In this document: positions 18,088 to 25,360 of the stretch, piece after piece
How the letters are laid out: each line of letters starts with the position of its first letter
Position numbering within the stretch: position 1 is the stretch's first letter
DNA from: Microbulbifer aggregans
Lineage (GTDB): Bacteria > Pseudomonadota > Gammaproteobacteria > Pseudomonadales > Cellvibrionaceae
DNA length: 64,000 nt
NCBI RefSeq assembly: GCF_001750105.1
Contig: NZ_CP014143.1
Location: 3,255,501 to 3,319,500 of the forward strand
Direction: 5' to 3'
The notes under the pieces: generated by a model
Told to the model about the DNA's origin: nothing
The model's input: the letters and a program-made list of their open reading frames with translations, nothing else
Database searches by the model: none
Program-made: the position numbers and the translations under genes

Positions 18088-18165
18088 TGGTGCGCCGGGC
18101 GGGCTTCGAACCCGCAAAAAAGCAGGGTTTAAACCTGCCGCGTCTACCCATTCCACCACCGGCGC
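18088..18165 (-). tRNA. tRNA-Leu (TAA), short variable arm
   Basis: Acceptor GCGCCGG/CCGGCGC, anticodon loop TTTAAAC, variable region TTTTTT, T-stem GCGGG/CCCGC, CCA encoded. The long Leu variable arm is missing here too. Confidence 0.88.
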
Positions 18166-18179
18166 ATGATGAACGTGTC

Positions 18180-18265
18180 TGGCGGAAGGTACAGGAATCG
18201 AACCTGCGTCCCGTAACGGGCCACCGGCTTTCGAGACCGGAGCATTGCCACTCTGCCAACCTTCC
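18180..18265 (-). tRNA. tRNA-Ser (CGA)
   Basis: Acceptor GGAAGGT/ACCTTCC, anticodon loop CTCGAAA, a normal long variable arm with stem CCCGT/ACGGG, CCA encoded; 86 nt. Confidence 0.93.
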
Positions 18266-18335
18266 TGAAAAAATCTCTCCTTCCCAATCAGCAGACAGGA
18301 GAGTCACTGAGCCCGACCACACCGGAACCCACCTT

Positions 18336-18422
18336 TGGCGGAGACAGGAGGATTCGAACCTCCGCGGCCCAGGGGCCCTCGGATTAGCAATCCGGCGCAA
18401 TCAACCACTCTGCCATGTCTCC
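18336..18422 (-). tRNA. tRNA-Ser (GCT)
   Basis: Acceptor GGAGACA/TGTCTCC, anticodon loop TTGCTAA, long variable arm, T-stem GGAGG/CCTCC, CCA encoded; 87 nt. Confidence 0.93.
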
Positions 18423-18609
18423 ATCGATTGCTCCCGGACAGAAGATTCGGGCTCGAGAAACCTTCGTGTCAGCATTGCGGACCAGGGCCTCTACGCACTC
18501 GGGTCGACTCGCTGAAACCTTTCACCGCCCCACCAACGCCGTGAACATGACTGCCCTCTGGCAGCCCCCCATGCAACGATTCGGGAGAAGGATTTGACCG
18601 CTGCTTGCC

Positions 18610-18688
18610 TGGCGCACCCGGCAGGATTCGAACCTGCAATCCCCGGCTTCGTAGGCCGATGCCGTCAATCCAGCTTGGCCACGGGTGC
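18610..18688 (-). tRNA. tRNA-Arg (ACG)
   Basis: Acceptor GCACCCG/CGGGTGC, anticodon loop CTACGAA, T-stem GCAGG/CCTGC, CCA encoded; 79 nt. A34 would need TadA editing to inosine to read all CGN codons. A 187-base spacer without a recognised gene precedes it. Confidence 0.92.
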
Positions 18689-18697
18689 ATTGAACTT

Positions 18698-18773
18698 TGG
18701 GGCGACCGACCGGATTCGAACCGGTGTATACGAGGGCCACATCCTCGCGCATAGCCGCTCTGCCACGGCCGCC
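18698..18773 (-). tRNA. tRNA-His (GTG)
   Basis: Acceptor GCGGCCG/CGGTCGC with the His-specific discriminator C and an encoded extra G at position -1. Anticodon loop ATGTGGC, T-stem ACCGG/CCGGT, CCA encoded. Confidence 0.93.
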
Positions 18774-18908
18774 ATCAGGGCGATTACAGCGTGAAACCGT
18801 CAGGGCACTGATTCCGCACCCAGATCGGGACCCGCCTGGCACGCTGCCACCAAGAAGACAGGTAATCCTCATCGCCAGATCCGCGTTGGAGAGACGCGGC
18901 CCTCTGTG

Positions 18909-18984
18909 TGGATGGCGAGGCGGGGGTCGAACCCGCGAGTCTCCCGGTTAACAGCCGGGTGCATTACCACTTTGCTACTCGCCA
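18909..18984 (-). tRNA. tRNA-Asn (GTT)
   Basis: Acceptor TGGCGAG/CTCGCCA, anticodon loop CTGTTAA, T-stem GCGGG/CCCGC, CCA encoded. Confidence 0.92.
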
Positions 18985-18992
18985 TTAGCCGG

Positions 18993-19064
18993 TGCATCGT
19001 GCAAGAGTCGAACTTGCGCGCCCTGGGCTTCAACCAGGTGCTCTACCCACTGAGCTAACGATGC
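18993..19064 (-). tRNA. tRNA-Phe (GAA), no encoded CCA
   Basis: Acceptor GCATCGT/ACGATGC, anticodon loop TTGAAGC, T-stem GCAAG/CTTGC. The sequence after the discriminator A is CCGG, so the CCA end must be added by a nucleotidyltransferase. Confidence 0.88.
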
Positions 19065-19071
19065 AGAATGA

Positions 19072-19143
19072 TTGCGGAGCCCAGGCTCGAACTGGGGACC
19101 TACGCCTCATGAGGGCGCCGAGCTACCACTGCTCTACTCCGCA
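19072..19143 (-). tRNA. tRNA-Met (CAT), initiator-like D-arm, no encoded CCA
   Basis: Acceptor TGCGGAG/CTCCGCA, anticodon loop CTCATGA. The D-arm (GAGCAGTGGTAGCTC) resembles initiator tRNA, but the anticodon stem lacks the three G-C pairs and position 1-72 is paired. No CCA follows. Confidence 0.85.
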
Positions 19144-19149
19144 AAGGAT

Positions 19150-19225
19150 TGGCGGGCCAGGCAGGGATCGAACCTGCAACTACCGGTTTTGGAGACCGGC
19201 ACTCTGCCAGTTGAGTTACTGACCC
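19150..19225 (-). tRNA. tRNA-Trp (CCA)
   Basis: Acceptor GGGTCAG/CTGGCCC, anticodon loop CTCCAAA, T-stem GCAGG/CCTGC, CCA encoded. Confidence 0.93.
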
Positions 19226-19237
19226 AATCAAAACCCA

Positions 19238-19312
19238 TGGTTGGCGCAGCGGGATTCGAACCCGCGTATGCCGGCTTAAAAGGCCGGTGTATCACCGCTC
19301 TACCATACGCCA
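19238..19312 (-). tRNA. tRNA-Lys (TTT)
   Basis: Acceptor TGGCGTA/TGCGCCA, anticodon loop CTTTTAA, T-stem GCGGG/CCCGC, CCA encoded. Confidence 0.92.
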
Positions 19313-19329
19313 ACGATGGAATCTGAAAT

Positions 19330-19406
19330 TGGTATCCCCAACGGGACTCGAACCCGTATCTGCTGCTTGAAAGGCAACTGTCCTCGACCAGTTAGACGAT
19401 GGGGAC
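19330..19406 (-). tRNA. tRNA-Glu (TTC), second copy
   Basis: Acceptor GTCCCCA/TGGGGAT, D-arm and anticodon loop CTTTCAA close to ordinary bacterial Glu tRNA, CCA encoded. Same anticodon as the gene at 16254 but a different backbone. Confidence 0.92.
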
Positions 19407-19415
19407 AATGTTTTC

Positions 19416-19490
19416 TGGTTGCGGCGGACAGATTCGAACTGCCGACCTGTCCCTTATCGGGGGCTTGCTCTACCGCTGAGCTACACCGCA
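19416..19490 (-). tRNA. tRNA-Ile (GAT), weakened anticodon stem
   Basis: Acceptor TGCGGTG/CGCCGCA, D-arm GCTC/GAGC, T-loop TTCGAAT and CCA are normal. The anticodon loop CCGATAA has C instead of T at position 33, and only three pairs form in the anticodon stem. Confidence 0.8.
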
Positions 19491-19565
19491 TCAGAAAAAG
19501 CGACCAGATTGTTAAACAAACGTGCTGGGTGTCAGTGCCAGCGCACTTCTACCCGCCATAAAAAA

Positions 19566-19598
19566 ACCCGGATGGCGGGATTCGCCAACCGGGTTTTT
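19566..19598. terminator. Bidirectional intrinsic terminator inside the tRNA region
   Basis: The hairpin has two stacked stems, ACCCGG/CCGGGT and TGGCG/CGCCA, around a GGATT loop. It is flanked by a T-run on the plus strand and by an A-run (T-run on the minus strand). It would end minus-strand transcription from the 20.2-kb side before the main array of 23 tRNAs. Confidence 0.75.
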
Positions 19599-19617
19599 CA
19601 AACGTCGTGTTCAAAAG

Positions 19618-19642
19618 TCCGGTTGGTGCGCAGCCGACCGGA
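19618..19642. repeat. Nine-pair inverted repeat next to the terminator
   Basis: TCCGGTTGG and CCGACCGGA pair around the loop TGCGCAG. It lies between the stop of a possible 56-aa ORF and the terminator at 19566. Confidence 0.4.
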
Positions 19643-19651
19643 CAGGTCGAA

Positions 19652-19822
19652 CTACGCTTTCATGCGGTCACCAAAATCAATCTCTGTACCTTTCGACGGA
19701 TTTATTGATGGCCAACGCACAAAACTCCTGGGCAATGCATAGGCATACTGGTCCCGTCCCAGATCCTGGGCCGTCCCGAGCATGGTCTTATGGCATTGCA
19801 GTCTTAATAACACTTGAGTCAC
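19652..19822 (-). CDS. Possible 56-aa protein before the terminator
   Basis: A minus-strand frame from GTG 19822 (or ATG 19783, which gives 43 aa) encodes a peptide containing LGRDQYAYALPRSFVRWPS and ending EIDFGDRMKA. Its composition looks coding and a strong terminator follows about 55 bases after the stop, but the ribosome-binding site is poor and I know no homologue. It could be the tail of a lost gene. Confidence 0.3.
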   Translation of the reverse strand: MTQVLLRLQCHKTMLGTAQDLGRDQYAYALPRSFVRWPSINPSKGTEIDFGDRMKA

Positions 19823-20246
19823 CAGTCATGAACGCCGCTTCGCGGCAGATAACTTTGGAGGCAGAGCAACATCGGATGCCTCACGTTCTTTTTAAAACTA
19901 TCACGAAAAAGTTGTTTTGCAACCCATAAATTCACATTTTTTTCCATATTTTTCAATAGGTTACGCATGCAATAAACGAGCGAATTCCTGCCGCAACTTC
20001 AGCATTAAATTTTGGGCATGAGTGCCGGTCGAAGCGTGACTTCATACGCTTAGTGCTGTCCCGTTCTCAGAATTCTTCTCAACATTTTCCCTCTCTAAAG
20101 AACTTGCTGTTCAGCAACTTCCTGTTCTCTACATCGCTGACACGGTACTCGATTTCTACAGTGGCAATCCGCACTGCAAGCAAGTTGCCGTGTCTCTTTT
20201 GGCCCCATCTTGCGTGTCAATATGGAGCATGCTCTTTCCATCCAAC
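19823..20246. other. AT-rich gap between the outer tRNA-Met and the small ORF
   Basis: No gene is supported here. A minus-strand promoter-like stretch (TTGCAA, 16 bases, TAGTTT) ends near 19890 and could drive the small ORF. A small GCCGC/GCGGC hairpin lies near 19842. Confidence 0.3.
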
Positions 20247-20322
20247 TGGTGGGCCCCGGGGGACTCGAACCCCCTCCCCTCGCTTATGAGGCGAGAGCTC
20301 TTACCGGATGAGCTATGAGCCC
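20247..20322 (-). tRNA. tRNA-Met or Ile2 (CAT), outer copy
   Basis: Acceptor GGGCTCA/GGGGCCC with an A-G mismatch at its base, anticodon loop CTCATAA, T-stem GGGGG/CCCCC, CCA encoded. It stands 756 bases outside the main array and could be the native tRNA at the island's edge. Confidence 0.88.
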
Positions 20323-20329
20323 TGAAAAC

Positions 20330-20358
20330 AAAAAACCCCCGAAGGCGAACCGACGGGG
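20330..20358 (-). terminator. Terminator or attenuator after the leader-like ORF
   Basis: Read on the minus strand, CCCCCG and CGGGGG pair around a TCGGTTCGCCTT-type loop and are followed by six T. It lies between the leader-like ORF and tRNA-Met. Confidence 0.65.
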
Positions 20359-20411
20359 GCTATAGGGGGCCGACTCCAGAAGGCTCGCGCCTCCCGGAAA
20401 TCAGGAGGCCG

Positions 20412-20507
20412 TTAACAGAGTTTTTTCTCGACGCAAATAGTCCACGCCCGCGTCCCTTGTGGGGCGGCATGGCCTATTCGGTTGAGGTAGCTTGATAAGC
20501 TGGTCAC
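20412..20507 (-). CDS. Leader-peptide-like ORF (31 aa)
   Basis: GTG 20507 follows a strong AAGGAG by six bases and starts a 31-codon frame encoding a peptide that begins TSLSSYLNRIGHAAP and ends CVEKKLC. After the stop, a hairpin (GGCCTCC/GGGAGGC) and then a T-tailed terminator follow, an arrangement typical of attenuators. A sigma-70-like promoter lies 26 bases upstream of the start codon. No biosynthetic gene follows, only tRNA-Met and the array. The peptide has single Trp and two Cys codons but no run of one amino acid, so the sensed signal is unclear. Confidence 0.45.
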   Translation of the reverse strand: MTSLSSYLNRIGHAAPQGTRAWTICVEKKLC

Positions 20508-20532
20508 GGTGTTCTCCTTGGACAATGCAGGA

Positions 20533-20560
20533 ATTCTAGCGCCTGCTTCTGAATAAGCAA
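20533..20560 (-). promoter_or_regulatory. Sigma-70-like promoter for the leader/tRNA region
   Basis: On the minus strand TTGCTT and TAGAAT are 16 bases apart. They lie just upstream of the AAGGAG and GTG of the leader-like ORF. Confidence 0.45.
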
Positions 20561-20563
20561 CGA

Positions 20564-21159
20564 ACAAATAGTGCACACCCGCAATATGGCGCCCTTTTTT
20601 GCTGCCTCATCACCCTGGCAAGCTGAAACCATCAGTAGCCGACGCTAAACCCCACAGGCAAACGGCGGGGGCGCGGGTCGTGCTCGTATAAACAAGTGGG
20701 TGAAGCTCAGCACATCTGCAGCCAAAACTGGTCTCCCACCGAGCTGATCATTGATCGCGTTGAGGACAGGTACATTCGCGGCCTATGGGACCGTAAAGGT
20801 CGATCACGGCAAATTTCAATGAAATCACTCCGTTGAGTTGGCAGCGTTCTCTGCTAAGGAGGCATTCCAGGGTTAACGGTCTTCTTTATGGGGACAGGGA
20901 ACCCACCGCATCAGAGAGGCATAGCGCAAAATCAGCTTGGGTATTCAGGGCAGACAGCGGCCTGAACGATCTTCACCCGGCAACCTCTCACTATACACAT
21001 CATAAAAGGGAGTCAGACACCAACTTAAGCGACTCGACCAAAACATCTCAGTCACCAAATGCCAACTGTGTGCCCCAAAAGAACCAAGCTCCCGATATGC
21101 AAGTCACTCCAGAATGACACAACATCCACTCCCTTGATCTTTGTCAAAAACAAGCATCT
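20564..21159. other. Intergenic DNA at the island edge, no gene supported
   Basis: A 94-codon plus-strand frame (20833-21117) is open but has an atypical, hydrophilic composition and no ribosome-binding site, so I do not call it. Short phrases such as GGGGACAGGGA and GGGAGTCAGACACC resemble sequences common near repeat-associated transposons, without a transposase. Confidence 0.35.
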
Positions 21160-21179
21160 ATATCAAAGAGTTTTGATAT
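21160..21179. promoter_or_regulatory. Operator palindrome ATATCAAA-N4-TTTGATAT before the methyltransferase
   Basis: Perfect 8-4-8 palindrome 63 bases upstream of ATG 21242. The same arms and spacing occur at 34455-34474 upstream of metK. The half-site resembles operators described for methionine-cycle regulators of the SahR type, but no such regulator gene is in the window. Confidence 0.6.
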
Positions 21180-21241
21180 TCATGGGATTTCATCTGCGTT
21201 AAGGTTCTGTAAAACACGATAAACATGGAGCGGGAACCGCA

Positions 21242-22042
21242 ATGAGCAAAGCATACAATGAGATGTCTTATGTTGAAGTCGCTGCAATCTATAACGACAT
21301 CAACAATATCCCCCTGGATGCTGCGGAAGCACTGGGCAAGTCCACTGCCGAACTTGTCGGTGAGGGCGCCAAGATTATGGATTTTGGTGGCGGAGCCGGC
21401 CGCATTTCAGTCCCCATTGCCGCCCATACAGACATGATCGCCATGGACATTGAGCATCATATGCTCAAAGCCTCCAAGAAACTTGCTGCCGACCGCAACA
21501 TAGCCGCACGCCAGGCCGTGGGTACTGTGCTGCAAACCCCGTTCGCCACCAACACATTTGATGCAGTGATCACAACCAACGTACTGCACCAGATCGAGTT
21601 CTGGCGGGATGCGCTGAAGGAAGCTGCCCGAGTCCTCAAGCCGGAAGGCCTGTTCCTCATTGGCCGTGACGTGCTCGACGAAAGTTCCAATGCCGCCGTA
21701 CTCCGCAGCCAATCTCGTATGTTTACCGTCGACATCGCTCCTGAAATGCAGCCCACCGATGCCGCAGGGCCGGCACTGTTCCAGGAAATCCAGAAACTCG
21801 GCGGACAAATGACCCGTCCCGTTGTTGCCTGTAGCTGGATTGAGCGAGTTTCCGTCGCCGAGATTCTGGACCGTATGGAAAACGGTATTCACAACGAAAC
21901 CTGGAGCCTGAAAAGAGAGCTGATCGACGCACTGATGGCCAAGGTGCGGCCATGGGCCGAAGAGAATTTCGACGATATCCATGCAGTTGAAGATGTGAAG
22001 TGGGAGTTCCACCTCTACCCGATCTCTGGCATCGGCAAGTAG
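21242..22042 (+). CDS. Class I SAM-dependent methyltransferase
   Basis: This 266-aa enzyme has the Rossmann motif I MDFGGGAGRISVPIAA near residue 42, an acidic loop (AMDIEHHML) and the post-motif FDAVITTNVLHQIEFWRDALKEAARVLKPEGL typical of small-molecule methyltransferases; I quote it in pieces as FDAVITTNVLHQ and ARVLKPEGL. ATG follows GGAGCGGGA. It leads a plus-strand operon with two MFS carriers, a Trm112-like protein, a core-MetE enzyme and adenosine kinase, so it is probably the methyl-transfer step around which this SAM-recycling operon is built. The methyl acceptor is unknown. A palindrome upstream suggests control by SAM-cycle metabolites. Confidence 0.85.
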   Translation: MSKAYNEMSYVEVAAIYNDINNIPLDAAEALGKSTAELVGEGAKIMDFGGGAGRISVPIAAHTDMIAMDIEHHMLKASKKLAADRNIAARQAVGTVLQTPFATNTFDAVITTNVLHQIEFWRDALKEAARVLKPEGLFLIGRDVLDESSNAAVLRSQSRMFTVDIAPEMQPTDAAGPALFQEIQKLGGQMTRPVVACSWIERVSVAEILDRMENGIHNETWSLKRELIDALMAKVRPWAEENFDDIHAVEDVKWEFHLYPISGIGK

Positions 22043-22119
22043 TCCATCCGGGGGTTGAGGTTTAGCCCCTGTCGCCTACCGACAAACTCTAATAACAATG
22101 GTTAACCCAAGGGCATTTT

Positions 22120-23493
22120 ATGGACAGGTTCCTACTGGTCTTACGGGCCTTTCAACTGACTTTACCGCGTGCAGCTGCTGGTTGGCTTTTTGCAATTCTG
22201 ACCAGTAACTTCAACCGTATTTCCATCTACGAACTTGGCATCACAGCAGTCGTCATCACCAGTCTGTTGGGGCTTTATCACTTCCTTTCACCATTTGGGG
22301 TCGTCCTTGGCCGGCTGGCAGATCGTGTTCCACTGTTCGGCATGCACCGGACACCTTATGTTCTGATCGGAATGCTGCTCTCCGCTGCAGCAGTGGCGGT
22401 ACTACCCTACATCGTGGTGCCAATGTCGCAGAACCCCAATGAACTGTTCGGGCTAAGCATTCCTTACATTACTTACATTGTTGCCTTCCTGGTGCTCGTG
22501 CTGTTCGGTATCGGATTCGCGATGGCCGGTGCCAACCACCTTGCCCTGGTTGCAGAGGTGATTCCCGAGCGCAGCAGGGGCCTGGTAACAGCCCTGATCT
22601 GGACAATGCTGATCATTGGCATGATCGCATCACTCCAGTTTATCCGCGGCTATATGCCGACGTATGACGAGCAGACGATGCGCTCACTGTACCTGCTGTC
22701 CATCCCTGTAGTTGGAGTCACTACGTTACTGGGTCTGATCGGGGTCGAGAAACGCCGGAAGCCAGGCGAAGTCATCCCGGGAAGTGGAAAACTGGATGCG
22801 CAGGAGCATTCCAGCCTCAAAGACTTCACTCTGGACGTGGTACGCAATCGCACCGTAAGAAACTTCTTCTGCTTCATCTTCCTCTTCATGTTCGGATACA
22901 GCCTGCAGGACAACATCCTCGAGGTCTTCGGTGCGGATGTCCTTGGGATGACCGTCGGTGAAACCGGTCGCTTTCAGCAAATATGGGGAACCGGAGCCAT
23001 CGTTGGCATGTTTCTGATGGGCGCACTGGTATTCCGCGGAGGAATTTCCAAGATCAGTGCGATCACCTTTGGCATTAGCGGCATCGGAGTATCAATGTTC
23101 GCTCTTGCCTATGGCGCCTATATGGCTCAAGCGTCAATCGTCAATTACTCACTGGTTGGGATGGGCTTTTTCAACGGATTCGCACTGGTCGGCACGCTGA
23201 CTAGCATGATGGAGTTCACCACTGATCACGAACGCGGAGCCTATATCGGTCTCTGGGGGTTCGCGATTGCCTTTGCCAGCGGTCTTGCATCCATGGCTGG
23301 CGGGCAAATGGTGACATCGCTCATCGAAAGTGGTCTGTTCGCCGCGTCCGATGGCTTCGCCATCATCTTTACTGTCGAAGGCTTCGTCAGCCTGTATAGC
23401 CTCTACTTCCTGTGGCAGATCAATGCAGAGAATTTCCACAAGCGCATCAGCAAAGATGGTCTCAGTAATGCCATGGCGGCAGACCTCGGCTAG
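22120..23493 (+). CDS. MFS transporter, PucC/BCD-type (first)
   Basis: This 457-aa integral membrane protein has about 12 transmembrane segments. The motifs LPRAAAGWLFAILTSNFNRI at the start and HRTPYVLIGMLLSAAAVAV resemble the PucC (bacteriochlorophyll delivery) branch of the major facilitator superfamily, whose studied members sit in photosynthesis operons. This organism shows no photosynthesis genes here. AAGGG precedes ATG 22120. The gene is followed within 40 bp by a related transporter, so the pair may work as a heteromer or on related substrates. A role in moving a tetrapyrrole or a methylated metabolite is inference. Confidence 0.8.
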   Translation: MDRFLLVLRAFQLTLPRAAAGWLFAILTSNFNRISIYELGITAVVITSLLGLYHFLSPFGVVLGRLADRVPLFGMHRTPYVLIGMLLSAAAVAVLPYIVVPMSQNPNELFGLSIPYITYIVAFLVLVLFGIGFAMAGANHLALVAEVIPERSRGLVTALIWTMLIIGMIASLQFIRGYMPTYDEQTMRSLYLLSIPVVGVTTLLGLIGVEKRRKPGEVIPGSGKLDAQEHSSLKDFTLDVVRNRTVRNFFCFIFLFMFGYSLQDNILEVFGADVLGMTVGETGRFQQIWGTGAIVGMFLMGALVFRGGISKISAITFGISGIGVSMFALAYGAYMAQASIVNYSLVGMGFFNGFALVGTLTSMMEFTTDHERGAYIGLWGFAIAFASGLASMAGGQMVTSLIESGLFAASDGFAIIFTVEGFVSLYSLYFLWQINAENFHKRISKDGLSNAMAADLG

Positions 23494-23526
23494 GGATTGA
23501 TCAATGGATTCAAGAGGGGAATTGAA

Positions 23527-24936
23527 ATGAAAGTGAGTGAAGGTCAGGCAAAGTTACAGTTTACCCTGCAGAAAATCGCCATTGCCTGGAGTTTCTGCAT
23601 GGTGGTAACGAGTTTCAACCGGATTGCCATCATCGAAATGGGATTGCCAGCAGCGATAATCTCACTGTTGATTGGTGTTTATACCCTGTTCGGCCCTATT
23701 CAACCGATCATCGGTCGCATGTGTGAGCGCTGGCCCATTTTCGGCTATCGCCGCACCCCTTACATGCTGCTGGGCACCCTGCTGGGCAGCCTCGCCTTCC
23801 CACTGATGCCGGGTGTTCTGGTGGACATGCAGGCCGGCAGCGGCCTCGCCTATTTTTATTGCCTGCTACTGTTCTGCGCCTTTGGTATCTGCATCGCCAT
23901 GCAGGCAAATGTGTTCCTCGATCTTCTGAACGATGTCACCACCAAGGAGAGTCGCTCGCGCGTGGTCACCCTTACCTGGACAGTGCAGGCACTGGCCATG
24001 GCCGGGTGGGCGTGGGTATTTGGTATCCTGATGCCGGTATACAGCCTGGAAGCCATGCAGGAACTGTATAACCTGACCCCCTTCGTGATGATCGGCATCA
24101 CTATCCTCGGACTGGTAAAGCTGGAAACACCACTCAGCAAGGATCAGCTGCAGGAGATTAAAACCAATCCGCCGAAGCCAGTGAAGCTGCTGGAGCCGAT
24201 GAAAGAGTCCATGGCGGTACTGACCTACAACCGTCAGGCCCTATTGTTCTTTGTTTTCATCATCTTTTCACTGCTTTCGGTGTTCTTGCAAGACATGCTG
24301 CAGGAACTGTGGGCCGATGATCTGTTCGGGCTAGCCGCCGGCGAATCCACTATCTATCAGCGTTTCTATAACGGCATCCAGACCCTCGGCATGGCAGCTT
24401 GTGGCATTTTTGTCGGCGTAACCGCCAAGAAACGCCTGCAGGCGAAAAAGGCGGCGGGCCTGTCTGTCGAGAACGAAAAAACCCTGCCAATGGATTTCGG
24501 TAAACGACTGATGGCCATCGGCGCTACGCTGTCCATTATCGGCTTTGGCCTGCTCGCCTGGGCCGCCTGGCTGCAGAACCTGACCCTGTTCAATATTTTC
24601 TACTGCTACAGCGCATTCGCCCTCGGCTTGCTGGTATTCCCTTCCATCAGCTTTATGGCCGACATGACCGTTGAAGGTCAGGAAAGTCGCTATCTGGGCC
24701 TCTGGAGCCTTGGACAGGTCATCGGTTTGTTCCTCTCCTTTACCGTCAGCGGGTGCCTCTATTCCCTGCTGGTAGAGAGCCAGATACTGACTGCCAATAT
24801 CGCCTTCGCACTCATATTCTTACTGCAGGCGCTAATGGTTGTATTCAGCTTCCTGGTGGTGCGTAACGTCACTATCGAAGGTCTGCAGAATGGCGCAGAA
24901 GCCGAACCTGACACAGGCATACCTGCGCAGGCATAA
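23527..24936 (+). CDS. MFS transporter, PucC/BCD-type (second)
   Basis: This 469-aa protein is a paralogue of the preceding transporter, with about 12 membrane segments and the family motifs VVTSFNRIAIIEMGLPAAI and YRRTPYMLLGTLLGS. I start it at ATG 23527, seven bases after AGAGGGG; a TTG ten codons upstream is open but lacks a site. It shares the operon with the methyltransferase and core-MetE genes. The two transporters differ enough that a recent duplication is unlikely. The substrate cannot be read from the sequence. Confidence 0.8.
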   Translation: MKVSEGQAKLQFTLQKIAIAWSFCMVVTSFNRIAIIEMGLPAAIISLLIGVYTLFGPIQPIIGRMCERWPIFGYRRTPYMLLGTLLGSLAFPLMPGVLVDMQAGSGLAYFYCLLLFCAFGICIAMQANVFLDLLNDVTTKESRSRVVTLTWTVQALAMAGWAWVFGILMPVYSLEAMQELYNLTPFVMIGITILGLVKLETPLSKDQLQEIKTNPPKPVKLLEPMKESMAVLTYNRQALLFFVFIIFSLLSVFLQDMLQELWADDLFGLAAGESTIYQRFYNGIQTLGMAACGIFVGVTAKKRLQAKKAAGLSVENEKTLPMDFGKRLMAIGATLSIIGFGLLAWAAWLQNLTLFNIFYCYSAFALGLLVFPSISFMADMTVEGQESRYLGLWSLGQVIGLFLSFTVSGCLYSLLVESQILTANIAFALIFLLQALMVVFSFLVVRNVTIEGLQNGAEAEPDTGIPAQA

Positions 24937-24973
24937 CCCACTTCAATGCAATACCCATAACGGGAGAGATACC

Positions 24974-25213
24974 ATGAATACTCAAGAATACATCGAAATC
25001 CTCCGCTGCCCCCACTGCACTCGCGAGAACAAGGGCGTACTGAAAGAGATCAAGCCTGACTGGCTGGGCTGCAGCGATTGTAGCCGTCAGTACCCGATTG
25101 TTGAGGGGATCCCGGTGATGTTGCCGGAAGAAGGTGACAAGTGGCTCGGCGTAGCTAGCGAGGATCTGCCAACGATTGAAGAGCACGACCGCTTCGTCAG
25201 CGCCACCAGTTAA
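24974..25213 (+). CDS. Trm112-like zinc-ribbon protein
   Basis: This 79-aa protein has two zinc-binding CxxC pairs, LRCPHC near residue 10 and LGCSDC near 31, followed by the Trm112/YcaR-type strand YPIVEGIPVML. A good GGGAGAGA precedes ATG 24974. In eukaryotes and archaea Trm112 is an activating partner of SAM methyltransferases. Its place between a methyltransferase, transporters and a methionine synthase suggests it activates the methyltransferase encoded at 21242. That partnership is inference from context. Confidence 0.85.
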   Translation: MNTQEYIEILRCPHCTRENKGVLKEIKPDWLGCSDCSRQYPIVEGIPVMLPEEGDKWLGVASEDLPTIEEHDRFVSATS

Positions 25214-25360
25214 TTTAATCCGCAGTGCCACGGACGGCTCTAGGCAATCCCCTCTCCCCGCCCACGGAAAACGGGAAGAACGGGCAGGCAAGCCGATTCA
25301 ATGCGCACAAAAACAGAATTACGGTCGCATAACGGCCAGGCTAAAGCGAGATACACCCAT

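Noticed and set aside
15621..19490. Regularly repeated GATTCGAAC-like strings suggesting a CRISPR or direct-repeat array
   Set aside because: They are the T-loops of consecutive minus-strand tRNA genes, each inside a foldable cloverleaf.
20833..21117. 94-codon plus-strand frame upstream of the methyltransferase
   Set aside because: No ribosome-binding site, odd hydrophilic composition and no family resemblance; treated as intergenic.
21242..22042. Methyltransferase as a Mg-protoporphyrin (BchM/ChlM) enzyme
   Set aside because: Only general class I motifs are visible; nothing specific to BchM, and the operon looks like SAM recycling.
22120..24936. PucC-like carriers as evidence that the organism is photosynthetic
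   Set aside because: No reaction-centre, light-harvesting or pigment-synthesis genes are present; the family is used more widely.
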